Assembly (NCBI GenBank): GCA_023512835.1
Contig: CM042084.1
Location: forward strand, 14,285,842 to 14,349,841
Direction: 5' to 3'
DNA length: 64,000 nucleotides
Origin: Taxillus chinensis
Taxonomy: Eukaryota > Streptophyta > Magnoliopsida > Santalales > Loranthaceae
Part shown: positions 59,690 to 64,000 of the stretch, piece after piece
Layout: each line of letters starts with the position of its first letter
How positions within the stretch are numbered: the first letter of the stretch is position 1
The notes under the pieces: generated by a model
The model's input: only the letters and a program-made list of their open reading frames with translations
What the model was told of the DNA's origin: nothing
Database searches by the model: none
Made by a program: the position numbers and the translations under genes

Positions 59690-61030
59690 ATGTGAATATA
59701 AATGCTAGAAGAATAAGGCCATGTGAAGTTAAAGAGGCCTTACGTTGCATGAAGATTAAAAAAGCAATAGGCCAAGATGAGATTCCTCTCAAACTTTGAA
59801 AATGTCTTCGCGAGATTCGGGTTAAGTGATTGATAAAAATTGTTGACCAAGATTTGATAAAGTAACAAGATATCTAATGAATGGAAGAAGAGTACTTTCG
59901 TGTTTTTTATAAGAACAAAAGAGATATTAAATTCCTAAAATTATAGAAGAATAAAATTAATAAGTCATACTATAAAGTTATGGTAATGTTTATTTTGCAT
60001 AAAAGAGCCTTCTAAGATCTATCATGGAAGCAATTCACATATTAAGAAGACTTGTCAATAAATTTAGAATTGTTTGGTACATATTTTCATTTTTATGTTT
60101 TGACAACATGATTTCAATCTTTATAAAAATTTGAATTTAAATTCTTAATTCGAAAAATAATTTAAAGACAAATTTTGTTTCGTATGAGAAAAAAAAAGTG
60201 TATTAATTTTTTTTCAAATCAGGTTTCACAAAAATTAGGCAAAATTAAAATATAATGGATTCAAATAAAAATTAATGAAAAGAAAAAAAATTAAAATTAA
60301 AAACTAATTTGAACGTCCCACTAAAATGAATTTATATTTCAAAACATAAAACAACAAAAAAAATTATTTTTAAAAATAGCATTTAAATAAAGTATTACTT
60401 TATTCAAAAAACATGTATATCAAACAGCTTTTAAATTCTAAATTCTACTTTTGGAAACAAAAATTATTTTAAAAAAATAATCTGTACCAAACAAGGCCTT
60501 TAAGTGAGTAAAAAAGATTTACACATGGTATTCATAAATTTAGAAAAAGTTTACGACAGACTACTTAAACATGTACTCTAGTGGGCAATGACAAAAATAG
60601 TACCTCTTATGGTCAAAAATAGTTCTTATTTAAAGAATATGTATGCCAAAATTGCAACAAATATTAGAATTGGTTGAGGATTGATGGATAAATTTTCACA
60701 TACAATAGGTTACATCAAGGATCAGCCTTAAGTCTTTTTCTCCTTGCAATAATAATAGACAATACAACCAAAAATATTTATGGGAATATATCGTAGTATA
60801 TGTTAATCTCTAATGTTATTATTCAAAACTAAATATATAGATTATAAACTTTAGAAAAAGAAAGAATAATAAGAAACATGTAATCACACTTGATGGTCAA
60901 CATATACCAGACACAATGTTTTAATTACCTATGATTAATAATTCAGAGAGACAAAAAGATTAATAATAATGTCAACCATGGGATCAAAATCAAGTGTCTT
61001 AATTGGAATGTATAAATATTTAACTTATGG
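59690..61030 (+). mobile_element. L1-type LINE reverse-transcriptase relic
   Basis: Broken frames read VKEALRCMKIKKAIGQDEIP (59730), typical of L1 RT (EV..AL..MK..KA.GPD.IP). Then follow YKNKRDI (59915), and, after a small TIR element, KKDLHMVFINLEKVYDRLLK (60515) with VLWWAMTKI. The order matches the thumb-proximal fingers of the plant LINE RT in the plus direction. Frequent stops mark it as old. Confidence 0.78.
60070..60494. mobile_element. 425 bp MITE nested in the LINE relic
   Basis: The ends are perfect 12-bp inverted repeats (TTGTTTGGTACA and TGTACCAAACAA). The interior is AT-rich and non-coding, and LINE RT codons resume after the right end. No clear target duplication was seen. Confidence 0.72.
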
Positions 61031-61039
61031 AGATTTACT

Positions 61040-61700
61040 ATAACTAGTGATGTTACTATGACCAGTGCATTGTAATGCTATATATACATGGATTTATAAT
61101 GACTATTCCTTCTCCCATTCCACAAGGTATTAGAGCAATGTTAGTTTGCTCTCTACAACGCCACATTGATAGCTCCCCTGACGAGCACGATCAAAGGATC
61201 AATTGTCATTCGCGATCATCATCGCAGACGATTGATGTTGTTTCCCCAATGGTCGTTCGTCAATCACCTTTGATGATCGGTTTCTTGTTGACGTAGCAAC
61301 TATCGACAGTCGATAACTTGACGCACAGCAGCGCCGTCAATGATCAGGCTTGCTTTACATAACTCTGCAATGCTACATCACTCTACAACACAACATTAAT
61401 GCCCCATGGCGATGCATGACAACGCCTGGCTAGATGTCATCAACACATCTGGTGTTGCCTGAGAGATCGACCTCTAGCGTGTGGCATTGTGTTGCATCAT
61501 CTCACGGTCAAAGGGGAGATCTTGCAATCGGATGTCATCAACTCCTCCTGGCGTCGGCAACAAGAGAGTTGACCGATGGTGGAGAGAGGGGTCGAAGCAT
61601 TTGTCGGCACCGTCAAAGTGTTTGTTGGCTGCACTAATGATGATGATGACGCACAATCAAGTCGGCTGCACTATCCTTCATCCTAAATATTTGGTTCTGA
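61040..61700 (+). mobile_element. Decayed LTR end with PBS-like site
   Basis: A degenerate primer-binding site AAGGTATTAGAGC (61124-61136) follows CCATTCCAC, resembling the copia pattern TTGGTATCAGAGC. The downstream sequence has no intact gag, only GC-richer debris with repeated ATCGACGGT/GATGATC words. Confidence 0.4.
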
Positions 61701-63700
61701 CATAATCTGTTTAGCCTATATATAGTTTTGGTTGATACATTTCATGGTTATTGCTGAATAATTGCTAGATGCTTGTGTGTTATGTGTTGATGGGTGTATT
61801 TGGCTCTACGTGAACATTCTGAATATTGAGGGGACATATGCTCTGTTTCACCACTGCTACATTACTGATCGAGGAGATTTATACCTCCTTTTTAAGGCTA
61901 TTTTGAGTATATTTTATATACTCTTTTGCTTCATTTATTGCTCAATTGAGCTACATTATTATATTTTCATGTTCTAACTCGAAAAAGAAAATTTCTTGTA
62001 GTTTTTGTGGTATTTTTGCTATATTTTGATAGGAATCCAAAAATTGAAGAAGAATTCATCAGATCATTAAAAGAAAGATAGAATCCAAAAACCTAAAGAC
62101 CATGACGACCAAATTTTACGTTGGTCGGATGAAGGTCGGGTGAAGGACCTTCACCTGACCAGGTTGAATGAAGCCCAAATTGCACCGTTAGAGTCTTGGA
62201 ACCTCAAGAAAGATGCTGTATCTGGAGTGAAATCCAGGTGGTCTAGTGTTGGTCGAGTGAAGGTCAGGTGAAACTGATTTTTGCATATCTGGAGTCTCTG
62301 AGTTTCATTGAAGACACTTTCTTTTGGTCACGTGAAATCCGAGGTAGTCTGGTGTTGGTTGGATGATGGTCGAATGAAGCCCTCTTCACCCGATCAAAGC
62401 CCAAATTTCGGCGTTGAAATTTTCATTTTTGCAGCTCACTTATTCTCTTCTGGACTGAAGTCATTTAAACAAATAACAAGCACTAAACATTCAAGTCAAA
62501 AGGAAATTAATGAAAGAAATTCAAATTCAAAAAGAAATTTTGTATTGGGGCTAGAGTTTTTTGAGATTTAAAAGAGTGATAAAGATCATTATTTAATCTC
62601 TTTTTCAAATTCAAAAAGTAAGGAGTTAAAAGAGATTAAATAGGGGATATTTATTTGGAGATATTATAAAGAATAATGAAAAATTTTAAATTTAAAAATT
62701 CAAATTCAGCTTAAGAGGCTATAAAAGGGGCATCAATTCATCATTTGTAATCATCCAATTTTCAACCATTTTATTTTTACAATTCCATCATCATCAACAG
62801 TAGAGAAAGGGAGATTAAAGAAGATTTGAGGTTTCACTTAGAGCTTAAAGGCAATCAGATTGAAAAAGAAGATCAACCTTAAAATTTCTTGATTAATATA
62901 TGCAAGCAATCCTTTTGGTATTCTTATTCTATGTATTGTAATTCTATTGTTTTCAATTAAACTATGAAAACTTAAAATCCTTGATTGGGGTTACGATGAA
63001 GTTTGATGTAATAAATTAATTTGAAATATTTTAGTTTAATCTTTTTAACCTTGTAAGTGTTTATTGAATATCTTGAAATAAAATATAAAATGGACTTAAT
63101 CACTTCATTTTCTCATCATAGGTATTTATGTGAAGGATTGAAAAATAAAACATAATTACTGAAAAAGGCAAGATAATCAAACCAGGGGTCGCATAATTTG
63201 CGAAAGCCAATGTAAAACCTAGGATACCAAGTTAAGAGTGGTGTGATGCTAGCTTTAGATTAAACAACCCAAATATTATTGGATCACCCGTCCCCCATGT
63301 TAGGGTGTAAACAAAAATTATGCCACCTGAAAAATGCTAATTCATGCATTAGAAGTTCAATATTAAACATGATCACAAGAAGAGAATTAGATTGAACTAA
63401 AACATAATCTTGATAAAAATAAATTAAATGAAATCTTAACTCAATCACCTTTATCAATTGAACTTAACTCTACTTTAAAAATATTTTTCCATCTCTCACA
63501 TTCATTCAATCAAATTATTTAAATTCAGTTCTATTTTTATATTATTTTACTCAAAAATCTCTTTATAAGTTAATTAAAATTTCCAATTTCTTCATCCTTC
63601 CCTTGAGTTCAATAATCGGATTTAAAAATTCACTATATTACTTGTCACGATATGTATACTTGTAAATTGCAGATTAATTACATTATATCAACGAATAATT
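61701..63700. other. LTR-like repetitive DNA, no gene
   Basis: 62100-62400 repeats GGTCG(G/A)(G/A)TGAAGG several times. 62700-63000 has a TATAAAAGGGG-like promoter word (62720) and a long AT-rich leader typical of gypsy LTRs. No boundaries were found. Confidence 0.4.
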
Positions 63701-63706
63701 TAACTT

Positions 63707-64000
63707 TGCAGCTTGCATCTATAAAGTTGGATGCTTCCAATTATGTGCCCCGGTTTATGGCCATTGAAGTTTATGATTGATCAAGCACCATACCTTTGTT
63801 CAGATGGCCCACCTGCTAGTTCCAATGGAGAGGCCAAAGCCAAATGGCCAAAAGGTGATTCAATTCTTCAAACCTAGTTGTGGAATAGAATGGAACCACG
63901 GTTGGTTCCTCAGTTTATGCCTTGTAAATCCACCAAAAGTGTTTGGGATAAGTGTAACCTAATGTACGCTGACAAAGATAATATGCAGTGTGTTTGTGAC
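63707..64000 (+). mobile_element. Ty1/copia gag relic running off the window
   Basis: Broken frames read ASIKLDASNYVPRFMAIEVY (copia: KLDG.NY..W..A), then LWNRMEPRLVPQFMPCKSTK and VWDKCNLMYADKDN, matching the W....P.......S...W......Y region of Tnt1/Tto1-type Gag. At least one shift separates the two parts. Continues past 64000. Confidence 0.75.

Overview
The window looks like nuclear DNA of a flowering plant. Genes are interrupted by GT/AG introns, some of them kilobases long. Intergenic DNA is AT-rich and filled with LTR retrotransposons, MITEs, a tRNA-derived SINE and LINE relics. Four host loci are recognised by translating exons: a UPL1/UPL2-type HECT ubiquitin ligase (5' part), an ankyrin/TPR protein of the Arabidopsis TPR10 type (complete, 14 coding exons, 510 codons), a broken C-terminal part of SABRE/KIP, and the last coding exon of a BEACH-domain WD40 protein, most like BCHB. 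A fifth gene piece encodes a ribosome-inactivating-protein (rRNA N-glycosylase) domain. I cannot place the species further.

Layout. 1-4700: 5' end of the UPL gene (minus), with a duplicated block in intron 1. 4700-14000: no host gene; degenerate Ty3/gypsy and Ty1/copia gag relics, a MITE, a repeat encoding short acidic peptides, and an extreme homopolymer tract at 12.5-13.0 kb that is probably technical. 14.7-15.5 kb: the RIP-like exon (minus). 15.5-27.7 kb: a nested retrotransposon block. A copia gag is cut by a 2.2 kb gypsy LTR. Next comes an exact 809-bp-period tandem array of a TRIM-like mini-LTR element, itself split by a 2.26 kb solo LTR with a 5-bp target duplication. Tat/Ogre-type LTR pieces and a 374-bp tandem duplication follow.

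29.7-41.1 kb: the TPR10-like gene (minus). Its intron of about 3.6 kb carries a SINE with a 19-bp target duplication and, 48 bp away, an intact gag-only LTR element (TR-GAG type). 41.8-49.2 kb: the SABRE pseudogene (plus), head to head with the TPR10-like gene. 50.8-55.9 kb: a MITE with TAA duplications, a decayed plant-mobile-domain gene and a gypsy relic with one LTR. 58.1-58.8 kb: the BCHB-type WD40 exon (minus). The rest holds a LINE relic containing a small TIR element, LTR-like debris and a copia gag relic running off the end.

The host genes do not form a pathway. The SABRE-BCHB neighbourhood resembles the Arabidopsis chromosome 1 arrangement (from memory of locus numbers) and may be ancestral microsynteny in which the local SABRE copy has died. 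The most unusual structures are the exact TRIM tandem array, the TR-GAG element, and the interchangeable TCGA-core repeat arrays inside the large gypsy LTRs.
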